From assembly GCF_000374065.1 (NCBI RefSeq), contig NZ_KB893261.1, positions 27,588 through 91,587 of the forward strand: a DNA stretch of 64,000 nucleotides, in the 5' to 3' direction. Shown here piece after piece: positions 27,896 through 36,941 of the stretch; within the stretch, counting starts at the first letter, position 1, and every line of letters begins with the position of its first letter. The stretch is from Spirosoma luteum DSM 19990. GTDB taxonomy: Bacteria > Bacteroidota > Bacteroidia > Cytophagales > Spirosomataceae. The notes beneath the pieces were generated by a model. The model saw only the letters and a list, made by a program, of their open reading frames with translations, was not told where the DNA came from and searched no databases. The translations under genes and the position numbers were made by a program.

Positions 27896-29752
27896 ATGGC
27901 TACTGATCTTGTTTCGGAGGGGTTCACCCGCGAACGGGTAAAAAACCGGATGTTGCGCCGGGCTGCCGATCTGTGGGGGTATACAGAGACCGATCTCGAC
28001 AGTTTCGACCCGTTAGTGGCCTTACTGATTGAAGCCTGTTCCGTAGAATTTGAGCGGGTGTCCATTGAGATGGGTAGTACCCAAACCCGATTGCTGGACC
28101 GATTAGCCCAAATTATGCATCCGGAACCGGATGTGCCCCGGCCCGCATTTGGTATAGCGCAGCTACGCTCGGTTGAACCCCAGGCTGTGGTCCCTGTCAC
28201 GGCCCAGCTGTGTTATAAACGGGCCGGAACCAGCCGTGCCGATTCGGCCAGTGCAGCCGAGATGTATTTTTCGCCCATCGTCTCTTCTCCGGTTGTTAAC
28301 GGAGCCATTCGGTATATGGCTACCACTGAAACGCTGTTTCAGATGGATGAGGGAACGCAGAAAATGCCCATAGCTCAGCAACAGGGTGCGCCCGTCGTAC
28401 TGCCCTACCAATCCCTCTGGCTTGGCCTGGAATTGGACGAACGGGTTGAATCACTGGAAGGGCTATCCTTCTTCTTCGACTGGCCTGCCGATACCCGGCC
28501 GGAGGCCTGCCAATCTATACCCGCCGGCAGTTCATGGCGGTTGGGGGGGCAGGCATTAACCGTTCGAACGGGTTTGCCGGGTCAGGATATGTCGGTATAT
28601 CCGGCCACTTCATTCGTGAGCGAATTTGATGTTATGCACAAGGTTGAAAAACAAGCCTTGTCGGCATTGGAGCGCCAATTCGTAACGATAGATGCGGCTC
28701 CTCTATTCAAATCCATCCCATCCCTCCAACAATCGTATCCGCCAGCTGTAGGGCAATGGTTTGCCGAGCGCGATTTGCGGTTGCTTCGGGAGCCGCTATG
28801 GTGGATCGAACTGCAACTGCCGCATACGGTTAGTACCCAGGCTTTGCCGGGGATGGTGGTGGGGCTGAATGGCGTGCCCGTCATGAATCGGCGGCTCCAT
28901 CGGATCACGTATCGGCTGCAGCAAAACCTCAATATTATACCCCTCGAAACAGAGCAGTATTTTTTGGCAATGCGGGAGGTGCGAACCAGTAAAGACTGTC
29001 CGCTAACGGCTATTCCGCTGGGAAGCCTGACGGATTTGGCCGCTGGCACCTACACTGTTCAGTACGGCGTTAGCCGGTTCGACGACCGGGATTCCCGGCA
29101 GACGCTCATCAATTTGCAGGACCTACTGCGCAACGAAAGTGCCGCTTTTGCCGCTCTGGGAGAAGATTTTCTGTCGTCAATTATTCGGGAGTTGAATCAG
29201 ACACTGGCCCGGCTGGAAGCAAAAGTTGACCAGAAAACCCGTAAACGCGACTCCATTCCCTACCTGGTTATCAAGCCGCAAAAACCGGGCGAAACGGTGT
29301 TTGTCGAATACTGGACCTGCGACGGGGAAGCCGCCAACCGATTGCCGGTTGGTAGTCGGCTCAGTCCCTACGCCGATAGTTCGCTTCGTAAAGAGGCTGC
29401 TTTTCTACTAACAGCCACTACAGGAGGGCGGGAGCGTCCAAAAGAGGCCGAAAAAATTACCCAGTATAAGCAGGCTCTATTGACGCGTAATCGCATCGTC
29501 ACCCTCGAGGACGTCCGGGCCGTGTGCCAGACCGAGTTAGGGCAACATATCCGGTCAATGCAGGTGGAGCGGGCTTTTCGTATTGATCCAGCGCCCGCCA
29601 ACGGTTTTCAACGGTGCATCCGGGTGAGTCTGGAGCCTTCGGCCACGAGCACCTATACCCCCGCCGACTGGCAGCAACAGGCTACACTACTGGAACGTAA
29701 CCTGGAATCGCAGTCGGTGGGAATGTTACCTTTTCAGGTCCTTATCCTATAG
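27896..29752 (+). CDS. tssF: T6SS baseplate subunit TssF
   Basis: A 618-residue baseplate wedge protein. The N-terminus has the typical 'VEFERVSIEMGSTQTRLLDRLAQIMHPE' helix and the 'PRPAFGIAQLRSVEPQAVVPVTAQLCYKR' strand. The C-terminus has 'ALLTRNRIVTLEDVRAVCQTELG' and a gp6-like end. Length is close to that of other TssF proteins. With TssG and TssK it forms the wedge that docks on the membrane complex. It is followed after 101 bp by tssG, with a possible 33-codon reading frame between. Confidence 0.9.
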   Translation: MATDLVSEGFTRERVKNRMLRRAADLWGYTETDLDSFDPLVALLIEACSVEFERVSIEMGSTQTRLLDRLAQIMHPEPDVPRPAFGIAQLRSVEPQAVVPVTAQLCYKRAGTSRADSASAAEMYFSPIVSSPVVNGAIRYMATTETLFQMDEGTQKMPIAQQQGAPVVLPYQSLWLGLELDERVESLEGLSFFFDWPADTRPEACQSIPAGSSWRLGGQALTVRTGLPGQDMSVYPATSFVSEFDVMHKVEKQALSALERQFVTIDAAPLFKSIPSLQQSYPPAVGQWFAERDLRLLREPLWWIELQLPHTVSTQALPGMVVGLNGVPVMNRRLHRITYRLQQNLNIIPLETEQYFLAMREVRTSKDCPLTAIPLGSLTDLAAGTYTVQYGVSRFDDRDSRQTLINLQDLLRNESAAFAALGEDFLSSIIRELNQTLARLEAKVDQKTRKRDSIPYLVIKPQKPGETVFVEYWTCDGEAANRLPVGSRLSPYADSSLRKEAAFLLTATTGGRERPKEAEKITQYKQALLTRNRIVTLEDVRAVCQTELGQHIRSMQVERAFRIDPAPANGFQRCIRVSLEPSATSTYTPADWQQQATLLERNLESQSVGMLPFQVLIL

Positions 29753-29754
29753 CA

Positions 29755-29853
29755 TTGAGCAAACCCGCGCAGCCACAGGCTACGTTGAAACGGGATAGTT
29801 TGGGTCAACTAGTTCGGCGGGTTGCCACCCGCATCATAGAAAATCAGTATTGA
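29755..29853 (+). CDS. Possible 32-residue peptide between tssF and tssG
   Basis: A TTG-initiated frame starts 3 bp after the tssF stop and runs 32 codons to a TGA that directly abuts the tssG ATG, in the same frame as tssG. The predicted peptide starts SKPAQPQATLKRDS and ends in RIIENQY. It is basic and helical in its second half. It could be a translated linker cistron, an upstream extension of tssG blocked by TGA, or chance. I know of no family. Confidence 0.3.
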   Translation: MSKPAQPQATLKRDSLGQLVRRVATRIIENQY

Positions 29854-30774
29854 ATGGAACCGTTAGAGAGCTACGCCAACCGCCTGGATCACCTGCCGGA
29901 AGACCTCCGGGCCGAGGTGGTATTGGCAGATATGCTCGAAGACGGCATATCGCTCGACGAGCTGATTATTAACCCCCTGGGGGCCTTCAAACGAACATTT
30001 GGCCGTGATATCAGTCAGGCCCAGTGGGTGGAAGCGCAACACAAGGTGCAGCGGTGGCTACAGATTGACCTCAATCGGGGTAGCTTGTACGACCTATTGC
30101 CTGAAGGAGTCTTTCATCAGCCAACCAGCAACGATACCGAATCCTCAAAAGAAGCCACGCTACGGGAAATGAGTGTTCAGCAACAGCGTGAACGGGCTGC
30201 CCGGCTTTTTTTTCTGCCTATCGAACAGGAGTTTTTTCGGCAGCGTATTCGGATAGAGCAGGAGCAGCGCACGTTTCTGTACGGTACCGATAACCTGCTG
30301 GACTGGTTCTGGAATTTACCGGATTTCCTGACACCCGCCCAGCTAAGACGACTTCTGTACCTGCTGCCGGTTATGTATCGGATAGCGGGTGACCTGGCTG
30401 CCATGATAGACTGCTTCGAACAACTGGTTGAGGAGCGCGTGAGCCTACGACTCGACTCACGCGGAATGGAACAGGTACAGGCTGATTTTGCCCGGTTGGG
30501 TCAGTGGCAACTGGGGAATGACTCGGTCTTGGATGGCTGGCTGCACGACGAAGGCCCGCTACTCCGCATTACGGTTCATATCGACCGCAGCGAACGGATG
30601 AGTGAGTATTTGCCTGGACAAAATGGGCTAAAACTGATTGAATGGCTGGCTGGCTATGTGGTGCCACTGGATGCCGCTTATCGAATTGATCTTGATACGT
30701 CAGCTTTGGATGATGGATTTATATTTTCTGATGAATCTGTTTTCGGACGGCTGGATTTTACGACATATGTATAA
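29854..30774 (+). CDS. tssG: T6SS baseplate subunit TssG
   Basis: A 306-residue protein assigned to TssG of Bacteroidota T6SS-iii. The evidence is its position directly after tssF and before tssK, its length, and the N-terminal 'LPEDLRAEVVLADMLEDGIS' helix with the 'LLPVMYRIAGDLAAMIDCFEQLVEERVSL' segment, which matches the wedge protein that clamps TssF dimers. Divergence from the proteobacterial family is large, so the assignment rests on motifs plus context. It shares a TGAATG junction with the short frame upstream. Confidence 0.8.
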   Translation: MEPLESYANRLDHLPEDLRAEVVLADMLEDGISLDELIINPLGAFKRTFGRDISQAQWVEAQHKVQRWLQIDLNRGSLYDLLPEGVFHQPTSNDTESSKEATLREMSVQQQRERAARLFFLPIEQEFFRQRIRIEQEQRTFLYGTDNLLDWFWNLPDFLTPAQLRRLLYLLPVMYRIAGDLAAMIDCFEQLVEERVSLRLDSRGMEQVQADFARLGQWQLGNDSVLDGWLHDEGPLLRITVHIDRSERMSEYLPGQNGLKLIEWLAGYVVPLDAAYRIDLDTSALDDGFIFSDESVFGRLDFTTYV

Positions 30775-30851
30775 GATGCAGGATGTATCAGCGTGACCAT
30801 GTACATCCTGCATCCCATCGCTATCCTAAACAAAAATAACCCCCTCCATCG

Positions 30852-32009
30852 ATGACTGTACCTGAACTTACTTACCCACCCGTTAACTGGATTGACGGCA
30901 TGAAAATAGCCCGGCGGCACTTTACCGAGTGGGAAAACTTTATGCATGATCAACTGCGCGACAGTAATGCACTGGGACTATCCCGGTTCCGATACGGTAT
31001 TTTGCCCGCCGAAAACTCCCTCGATGTGCAGATTCAGTGCGATTTTAACGAACAGATAAAAGTAAAACTGAAGAGCTGTCGGGCTATTAGCCCACACGGT
31101 GGCCGAATCGACTACCACAATCTGACAGATTCGCTGACCTGTACCACTTCATTCACCACTTTGGCCGAAACGTATGGCTTGCAAACCGGAAAACCCCAGA
31201 CCTTCGATGTTGTGCTAACGGTTGACCCGTTCAACCGAATTCCCATCGGCGAACCGCTCCTAACCGAAACTCCCCCCCGGCATCCTCATACCCGGCCCGA
31301 ATACAGGCTCGATGTGGTGCCCTCTGCTCAAATCCGCCCCGGCGAACTGAGTTACCAATTGATTGTGGGGCGGGTCCGGTATGGAAATGGCGAAGTGCAG
31401 CCCGATGCCGATTACCTGCCTGCCTGTACGTCGGTCTATAGTTTACCACGGCTCCAGCAATGGCATCAGCAGTTTGGCAAGCATCTCGAATCGCTGGAAA
31501 CCAACGCCTACAAAATTTTGCAGCGCAGTAAAGAGCGGGACCCTAAAAATGCCCTGCAAAGCAGTACTCTGCTGATGGCCGAGCGAATGGCGTTCATCCT
31601 GGGCGACATCAGTACCCGTTTTAGCTGGATCATACCCTACGAACCACCCGTTCAGATGGCCGAAGCATTGCTGCGACCCATTCAGGCGGTTCGGGTAGTC
31701 ATGACCATGCTGAGTGGACGGGAGCGGGAAGAGTTTATCGGGTACATCAGTGAATGGGCGGACCTGACACCGGGTGCCCTGGAAGCCCAGCTTAACGCAA
31801 CGCTGCAACTGCCTTATGAGCATACCGAACTGAACACACTGCTGACCGAACTGGATACCTTTTACCGAACGCTATCGAACGTGTTTTATAAACTGGCGCA
31901 GTTGGATTTTATTGGCAAACGCAAGGGGCAAAACGTATTTATCATTGAACATGAAGTGAAAGAAACACCGCCCGAAAAGCCACGTTCGCGCTGGAGCCCG
32001 CTGGGATAG
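30852..32009 (+). CDS. tssK: T6SS baseplate subunit TssK
   Basis: A 385-residue protein. TssK trimers connect the baseplate wedges to the membrane complex through a siphophage receptor-binding-protein-like fold. The N-terminal 'INWIDGMKIARRHFTEWENFM' corresponds to the conserved 'V.W..GM.L...HFQ..D' start of the family. The tail 'VFIIEHEVKETPPEKPRSRWSPLG' is poorly conserved. It follows tssG by 77 bp and is separated from tssO by a 210-bp gap that contains an inverted repeat. Confidence 0.85.
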   Translation: MTVPELTYPPVNWIDGMKIARRHFTEWENFMHDQLRDSNALGLSRFRYGILPAENSLDVQIQCDFNEQIKVKLKSCRAISPHGGRIDYHNLTDSLTCTTSFTTLAETYGLQTGKPQTFDVVLTVDPFNRIPIGEPLLTETPPRHPHTRPEYRLDVVPSAQIRPGELSYQLIVGRVRYGNGEVQPDADYLPACTSVYSLPRLQQWHQQFGKHLESLETNAYKILQRSKERDPKNALQSSTLLMAERMAFILGDISTRFSWIIPYEPPVQMAEALLRPIQAVRVVMTMLSGREREEFIGYISEWADLTPGALEAQLNATLQLPYEHTELNTLLTELDTFYRTLSNVFYKLAQLDFIGKRKGQNVFIIEHEVKETPPEKPRSRWSPLG

Positions 32010-32119
32010 ACCGGTTTCTAAGGGGCTGAACCGCTTAATAAGTAGATGTAAGTGGCTGTCCTGAAATAAATTAACATTGACTGTCATTACAACACTCATG
32101 GTATTTCGTAGGCATAATG

Positions 32120-32180
32120 GTCAGTCAATAGTCATCGATTTTCATTGACAGCAAACAACAGATAGTGACTATTAACTGAC
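32120..32180. repeat. Inverted repeat in the tssK-tssO gap
   Basis: GTCAGTCAATAGTCA (32120-32134) and TGACTATTAACTGAC (32166-32180) are 15-bp arms with one mismatch and a 31-nt spacer. Several extra GTCA/TGAC half-sites occur nearby (for example in CATTGACTGTCATT before it and GTGAATGACCATTCA after it). It may be a hairpin or an operator for the tssO-tssH part of the operon. Confidence 0.5.
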
Positions 32181-32219
32181 ACACCGTGAATGACCATTCA
32201 ATCACTATACACTTGATCT

Positions 32220-33164
32220 ATGGAACCACTCAATAAATCCGAACGACAGCAGGCTTTTGGCCAATTTCTGGGGATATACTGCCTTTCTCTCAGTGTACCA
32301 CTACTGGCGGTATACTGGTTATTTAGTGCCCCGAACTATGTCCTGAAGCAGGAAAATGCCCGGCTCACTGAAACCCTGAACGAACAAACCCAAAAGCTGA
32401 CGAAGCCGATGGATATGGTTTCCGCTAATTTAAAAACCCTCGAGACAACGGATCAGGCTTACCTGAAAGCAACAGACATAGAAAGGGGTAGCTTAAAAAC
32501 GCAGCTTTCCGATCTGGAAAGTGGCCTGCAACAACAGGTAAATGGGCTAAAGGCCGATACCGCACAGCTACAACCCCTCAATAAACAGCTTTCCCACAGT
32601 GTTATTGGCGCCTACAATGCCGTGCTGACGTACCGTAACAGCATCAGTTACCTGCGCGACTTACTGGAAAGAAAAGGGATTGATGCCAGTCAGGTCGATA
32701 AGCTAACGGCGGCACTTACCCAGGTCCGGCAGGAAAACGAAATGCTCAGGATTGTGGCAACCAAACCAGCCGCAGCACCAGCACCATCGGCTGCCCCGGC
32801 TCAGGCTCCATCGGGGGGCGGGAATGGAGTACTGGCCGCTCAATATCTGTCGCAGTTTCAGGAATGTACAGGCCGAATGGTAGCTGCTCAAAATCGCATT
32901 AAGGAGTTACAGGACCAGTTGAAAGTGGCTGGTAATAATAGTGCCGCACCCGCTTCGGCACCGTCGGGTGTCTCCCGGGCTGATGTGGAGATGGATATCA
33001 TTGATCGGTGTGAGAAAAAAGCAGATGCTATCAACAAACCACCCCTTTGGCGACGACCACTCTATGAATTCGCGGTGGAAACGCTTGAAAAGAATACCCG
33101 GCCGGATGCCAAACAACGCCTGACCGCCATTAACGAAAAGCTGCGTCGGTTAGGCTCCGATTAA
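32220..33164 (+). CDS. tssO: T6SS-iii membrane-complex protein TssO
   Basis: A 314-residue inner-membrane protein. The N-terminus 'LNKSERQQAFGQFL' followed by one TM helix (residues about 20-38) and a coiled coil of about 45-170 matches TssO, a Bacteroidota-specific membrane-complex subunit used instead of TssL/TssM. A low-complexity Ala/Pro linker (about 180-200, and again near 245) precedes a C-terminal periplasmic helical part. It is longer than the TssO proteins I recall (about 160-200 residues), so it may have an added domain. Confidence 0.75.
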   Translation: MEPLNKSERQQAFGQFLGIYCLSLSVPLLAVYWLFSAPNYVLKQENARLTETLNEQTQKLTKPMDMVSANLKTLETTDQAYLKATDIERGSLKTQLSDLESGLQQQVNGLKADTAQLQPLNKQLSHSVIGAYNAVLTYRNSISYLRDLLERKGIDASQVDKLTAALTQVRQENEMLRIVATKPAAAPAPSAAPAQAPSGGGNGVLAAQYLSQFQECTGRMVAAQNRIKELQDQLKVAGNNSAAPASAPSGVSRADVEMDIIDRCEKKADAINKPPLWRRPLYEFAVETLEKNTRPDAKQRLTAINEKLRRLGSD

Positions 33165-33265
33165 TTGATAAACGCATAATTGTAATACGTTGTAGCGGGT
33201 AAGAACCCGCTGGTTGCCACTGATTTGCCCTTTCCACCCTTTTTTCAGTCTAAATCCCTATTCTG

Positions 33266-35794
33266 ATGGCATATACAGAAGAGGTTAAACGAGCCATACA
33301 GATTGCTCAGACACTCTCGAAAGAGTATCAGAATGAACTGTTTTCTCCCGCCCACCTGCTCATGGGCCTCCTCAATAATGAGGTAGGGCTGGCTTCCTGG
33401 CTAGTCATGACCGGGCAGGATGTGCCGTACCTGCGCGAGTGGGCCGAAGTACGGGTTGAAGCCAGCCCTAAAGCGAGCCGGTTATCGCCTAACCCTCCGG
33501 GCGATGAGCAGGTGAAAATGGCCATGGAACTAGCCGACCTGGTGGCTATGCAGTTGGGGAAGGCCCAAACTGACCCGGTTTGCGTGCTGGCCGCGCTGCT
33601 TAAGCCGGGAGTGGGGTTCAGTGCCGAGCAACTGCGTAGCTTCCCATTGACACAGACGGAACTGATGCAGGCGGCACTGGCCGATGCGGAAGTAGAAATG
33701 GCCGTTACGCCCGATGGTAAACAGAACGGACAAAAACAGAAGAGTGCCGGACCGACACCAGCGGGGGGAATGTCTGAACAGGCGTTACTGCGCTATTGCA
33801 TCGATAAAACAGCCATGGCCGCTGAAGGTCGGTTAGACCCCATCCTGGGCCGTGACCGCGAAGTACGGATGATGACCGAAACGCTGGGTCGACGGACGAA
33901 ACCAAACGTTATTCTGGTTGGGGAACCGGGCGTGGGCAAAACGGCCTTGGCTGATGGATTTGCGTTAAATATTGTGGCCGGACAGGTGCCTGATCACCTC
34001 CAAAACGCACGCCTGCTGGAACTGGACCTGGGAGCATTGGTAGCCGGAGCCTCGTATAAAGGAGAAGTAGAAGACCGGCTCAAAAGCATCCTTGCCGCCT
34101 TGAAACAGGATACCAAAATCATTTTGTTCATTGACGAAATTCATCAGCTTCTGGATAGCCGGGGGCCACTGGGTACCGGCGTTGCTAACCTGCTCAAACC
34201 CGAACTGGCCAAAGGGAATCTGACGGTTATCGGGGCCACTACGCTGGATGAATACCGCAAATACATCGAAACAGATGAGGCTTTCAGCCGCCGGTTCGAT
34301 GTGCTGCGGGTTGAAGAGCCGGATGTAGCAACGGCTATTCGGATGGTGCAGCGGTTGGTGCCTTTTTACGAAGAGCATCATCGTCTCAATGTCGGTGTGG
34401 ATGCAGTGGCCGAAGCCGTTACGTTGGCCAAACGCTACAGCCGTAACCGTCGGTTGCCCGATGCGGCTATCGACTTGCTGGACCGTACCCTCTCCGCCGT
34501 TCGGATGATTAGCGAACGAACGCCCGCCGAGGTGGCCCAGTTGACCGAACAACTCAACAGTACCAACGGAGCCGCTTCACTGGAGACACTGCGCTATCTA
34601 CACCAGGAACTGGAGCACAAAATAAGCCCCATTCTACTGGCAAATATAGCGGCTGAGATTACCCCTGACGGTGAACTGGAAACCGACCCGTTCGAATCGG
34701 TTTCAACTCTGACGGATCATATTCGTCAAACGCTGGACCGGCTGAATGAGCTGACCGCTACGCCCAAAACGAGCGTAGACCGGCACGACGTAGCTGCCGT
34801 GATTTCGCACAAAACAGGCATCCCATTAGGGAAAATTCAGAGCCAGGAGCGTGATAAACTGCTGGCCATCGAGGAGGTGCTAAAACAGCGGGTCATTGGT
34901 CAGAACCATGCCGTGAAAGCCGTGGCTGATGCCATACTGGAAGCCCGCTCCGGCCTGACGAAAGCGGGACAGCCCATTGGTTCGTTCTTTTTGCTGGGAC
35001 CAACCGGCACGGGCAAAACCGAACTGGCCAAATCGCTGGCCGATTTCCTGTTCAATGACGAATCGTTCCTGATTCGGTTCGATATGTCGGAGTTCAAGGA
35101 AGAGCATTCGGCGGCTTTGCTCTACGGTGCCCCGCCCGGTTACGTCGGGTACGAAGAAGGCGGGTTGCTGGTGAATAAAATCCGCGAAAAACCGTATTCG
35201 GTGGTGCTGTTCGATGAGATCGAAAAAGCGCATCCCTCCGTGTTCGATATATTCCTGCAAATTCTGGACGAGGGCCGACTACACGACCGGTTGGGTAAGG
35301 AAGGCGATTTTTCGGATGCTGTGGTGCTGTTTACGTCTAACATTGGCAGCCAATTGGTAATCGAGCGGTTCGGCGAAGGAAAGGTACCCACAACTACCGA
35401 GTTGATGGAATCCATGAGCCGCCATTTTCGACCGGAATTTCTGGCCCGCCTGACCGAAATCGTGCCCTTTGCGCCGATTTCCGAAGAGAACGCTGTGCAT
35501 ATCTTCAACCTGCACCTGCGTGGTCTGATCGACCAGCTAACAAAACAGGGGATAACGCTGGCGCTCTCGACCGAAGCCCGTCGACATCTCGCTCTTTCCG
35601 GGTTTACACCCCAGTACGGAGCAAGGCAGTTGAAAGGCGTGATTCGGAACCAACTGCGTCGGCCTATTTCGCGGATGATTGTAGGGGGCGAGGTGCAAAA
35701 AGGATCAGTTGTAACGGTGGACCTGACGGATGATGGTCAGGAGTTGACCTGGGTGTATGAACAGCAACATGCCGAACCGCAGGTAGTGGTATAG
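33266..35794 (+). CDS. tssH: T6SS sheath-disassembly ATPase TssH (ClpV)
   Basis: An 842-residue AAA+ ATPase with a Clp_N domain (1-150), a first AAA module with Walker A GEPGVGKTA near residue 219 and Walker B LFIDEIH, and a second module with GPTGTGKTE near 578 and LFDEIEKAH. The middle coiled-coil propeller is short compared with ClpB, as expected for ClpV. It recycles contracted TssB-TssC sheath by pulling on TssC. It follows tssO by 101 bp and comes just before the cargo-like genes. Confidence 0.92.
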   Translation: MAYTEEVKRAIQIAQTLSKEYQNELFSPAHLLMGLLNNEVGLASWLVMTGQDVPYLREWAEVRVEASPKASRLSPNPPGDEQVKMAMELADLVAMQLGKAQTDPVCVLAALLKPGVGFSAEQLRSFPLTQTELMQAALADAEVEMAVTPDGKQNGQKQKSAGPTPAGGMSEQALLRYCIDKTAMAAEGRLDPILGRDREVRMMTETLGRRTKPNVILVGEPGVGKTALADGFALNIVAGQVPDHLQNARLLELDLGALVAGASYKGEVEDRLKSILAALKQDTKIILFIDEIHQLLDSRGPLGTGVANLLKPELAKGNLTVIGATTLDEYRKYIETDEAFSRRFDVLRVEEPDVATAIRMVQRLVPFYEEHHRLNVGVDAVAEAVTLAKRYSRNRRLPDAAIDLLDRTLSAVRMISERTPAEVAQLTEQLNSTNGAASLETLRYLHQELEHKISPILLANIAAEITPDGELETDPFESVSTLTDHIRQTLDRLNELTATPKTSVDRHDVAAVISHKTGIPLGKIQSQERDKLLAIEEVLKQRVIGQNHAVKAVADAILEARSGLTKAGQPIGSFFLLGPTGTGKTELAKSLADFLFNDESFLIRFDMSEFKEEHSAALLYGAPPGYVGYEEGGLLVNKIREKPYSVVLFDEIEKAHPSVFDIFLQILDEGRLHDRLGKEGDFSDAVVLFTSNIGSQLVIERFGEGKVPTTTELMESMSRHFRPEFLARLTEIVPFAPISEENAVHIFNLHLRGLIDQLTKQGITLALSTEARRHLALSGFTPQYGARQLKGVIRNQLRRPISRMIVGGEVQKGSVVTVDLTDDGQELTWVYEQQHAEPQVVV

Positions 35795-35825
35795 CAAGGA
35801 CAATAATCAATAAACGGGAATTAGT

Positions 35826-36353
35826 ATGGGAGCCTGTACGGGTCTGGGGGTCTGCAAAGGGTTGCAGACATTTGAAGGAAACAAACCCTGCCCGGCCGTA
35901 CGGACGCTGGCACAGGTACTGCTTGAGAACGTGCCCCTGCTGACCGAAACCTACGTAGAAGTAAACGGAGCACCACTGCCCCGCCTTCAGTGGAAAAAAG
36001 ATGGTACCCTTAACCGGCATGATGCGGGTTTGGCGCTTGACCTGATTCTGTTTGCCAATCGGGCGGGTGAACAGCAACTGGCCTCGAAGATTATTGAAGC
36101 GTTCCTGGAATGTCGTACGGAAATGCACTGGTACAGTGTCATCTACATGAACTTTCAGTATGACCGTAACGGAAACCGAAGCCCCTATACGGACAGCGAC
36201 CTGCACATGACCCACATTCACATCGACTGGATGAATTATGGCTTATATAAGCAGACGGGTAAAACCAGTATTCCGTGGCCCCCGGAGGCCTACAGGATTG
36301 GCTTCACGGACATATTAACGAAACGCCTGAACCGGCATTACAGCGAATGGTAG
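35826..36353 (+). CDS. Candidate LAS-type zinc peptidase, T6SS cargo
   Basis: A 175-residue protein without a signal peptide or TM helix. It carries H65-DAGLAL-D72 and H130-I-H132, that is HxxxxxxD plus HxH, the zinc ligand pattern of LAS enzymes (M15 D-Ala-D-Ala peptidases, M74 MepA). In those families it forms the active site of peptidoglycan endopeptidases or carboxypeptidases. There is no other known domain. Lack of a secretion signal and position between clpV and PAAR are what is expected of a T6SS effector that cuts peptidoglycan. No obvious immunity gene follows. The family call is by motif and spacing only and should be treated as a hypothesis. Confidence 0.6.
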   Translation: MGACTGLGVCKGLQTFEGNKPCPAVRTLAQVLLENVPLLTETYVEVNGAPLPRLQWKKDGTLNRHDAGLALDLILFANRAGEQQLASKIIEAFLECRTEMHWYSVIYMNFQYDRNGNRSPYTDSDLHMTHIHIDWMNYGLYKQTGKTSIPWPPEAYRIGFTDILTKRLNRHYSEW

Positions 36354-36423
36354 GTACAGGAAAGGGAACAGGTAATTATAGGCAATATGAACTAAGTAAG
36401 GGTAGCTCTAACCCGGTGGTTGC

Positions 36424-36921
36424 ATGACCAGTTCGGGTCTGTTAGCCAGAAAATTTATTGAAAAGTCAGCAATGAAAATGCCTATTCAAAAATCGAAATG
36501 GAGTCTCGCCACGGCAAACGCGGTTACCGGCAGTGTTTTATTAGGAACAATGGGAGGTGGCGAATTTCTGATGGAGCCTGACGACCAGAAAGGGGTAATC
36601 TATCGCTTCCCGTACATCGTAGCGGGAATAGGTGTCAGCCCCATGCCCGTCGGACTGGATTTTAGCCACGAAAGTATGCCCGGAACGGGGACGCGGGTTA
36701 TTCAATGGCCCAATAAACTCATAAAACCGACTGACTTTATTGGTTTCTTCCGGGTGATGACCGTAGAAGCCAACTTCGGTCCTGGTGTTGCCGCTGCTGT
36801 ATTGATTTTTGGGGTCGGCCCATTTTGGGAGAAAGGATACTGCGCCCTGACGGGCGGACAAGTTGGCATTCCAACTGTCGGCATAAGCGGATGCTTTGGG
36901 TATGTTATCGACTGGTACTGA
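36424..36921 (+). CDS. Glycine-rich protein of unknown function in T6SS cargo region
   Basis: A 165-residue protein that I cannot place in a family. It is rich in Gly, Val and Ile with predicted short strands ('GVIYRFPYIVAGIGVSP', 'GPGVAAAVLIFGVGPFW', 'GIPTVGISGCFGYVIDWY'). No single segment is long and hydrophobic enough to be a clear TM helix. A start at ATG 36472 would remove 16 residues. It ends 20 bp before the PAAR gene. It could be an effector, an immunity partner of the preceding peptidase, or an adaptor for PAAR. There is no sequence basis to choose among these. Confidence 0.65.
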   Translation: MTSSGLLARKFIEKSAMKMPIQKSKWSLATANAVTGSVLLGTMGGGEFLMEPDDQKGVIYRFPYIVAGIGVSPMPVGLDFSHESMPGTGTRVIQWPNKLIKPTDFIGFFRVMTVEANFGPGVAAAVLIFGVGPFWEKGYCALTGGQVGIPTVGISGCFGYVIDWY

Positions 36922-36941
36922 GCAGAAAATAGAAAGAAATA

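Noticed and set aside
29226..29411. Short overlapping frames inside tssF and other T6SS genes as possible hidden immunity genes
   Set aside because: All examined were basic, low-quality translations of the wrong frame with no TM helix or start context.
33193..33210. AGCGGGT...ACCCGCT hairpin before clpV as a terminator
   Set aside because: Short stem with no T tract in a probable continuous operon.
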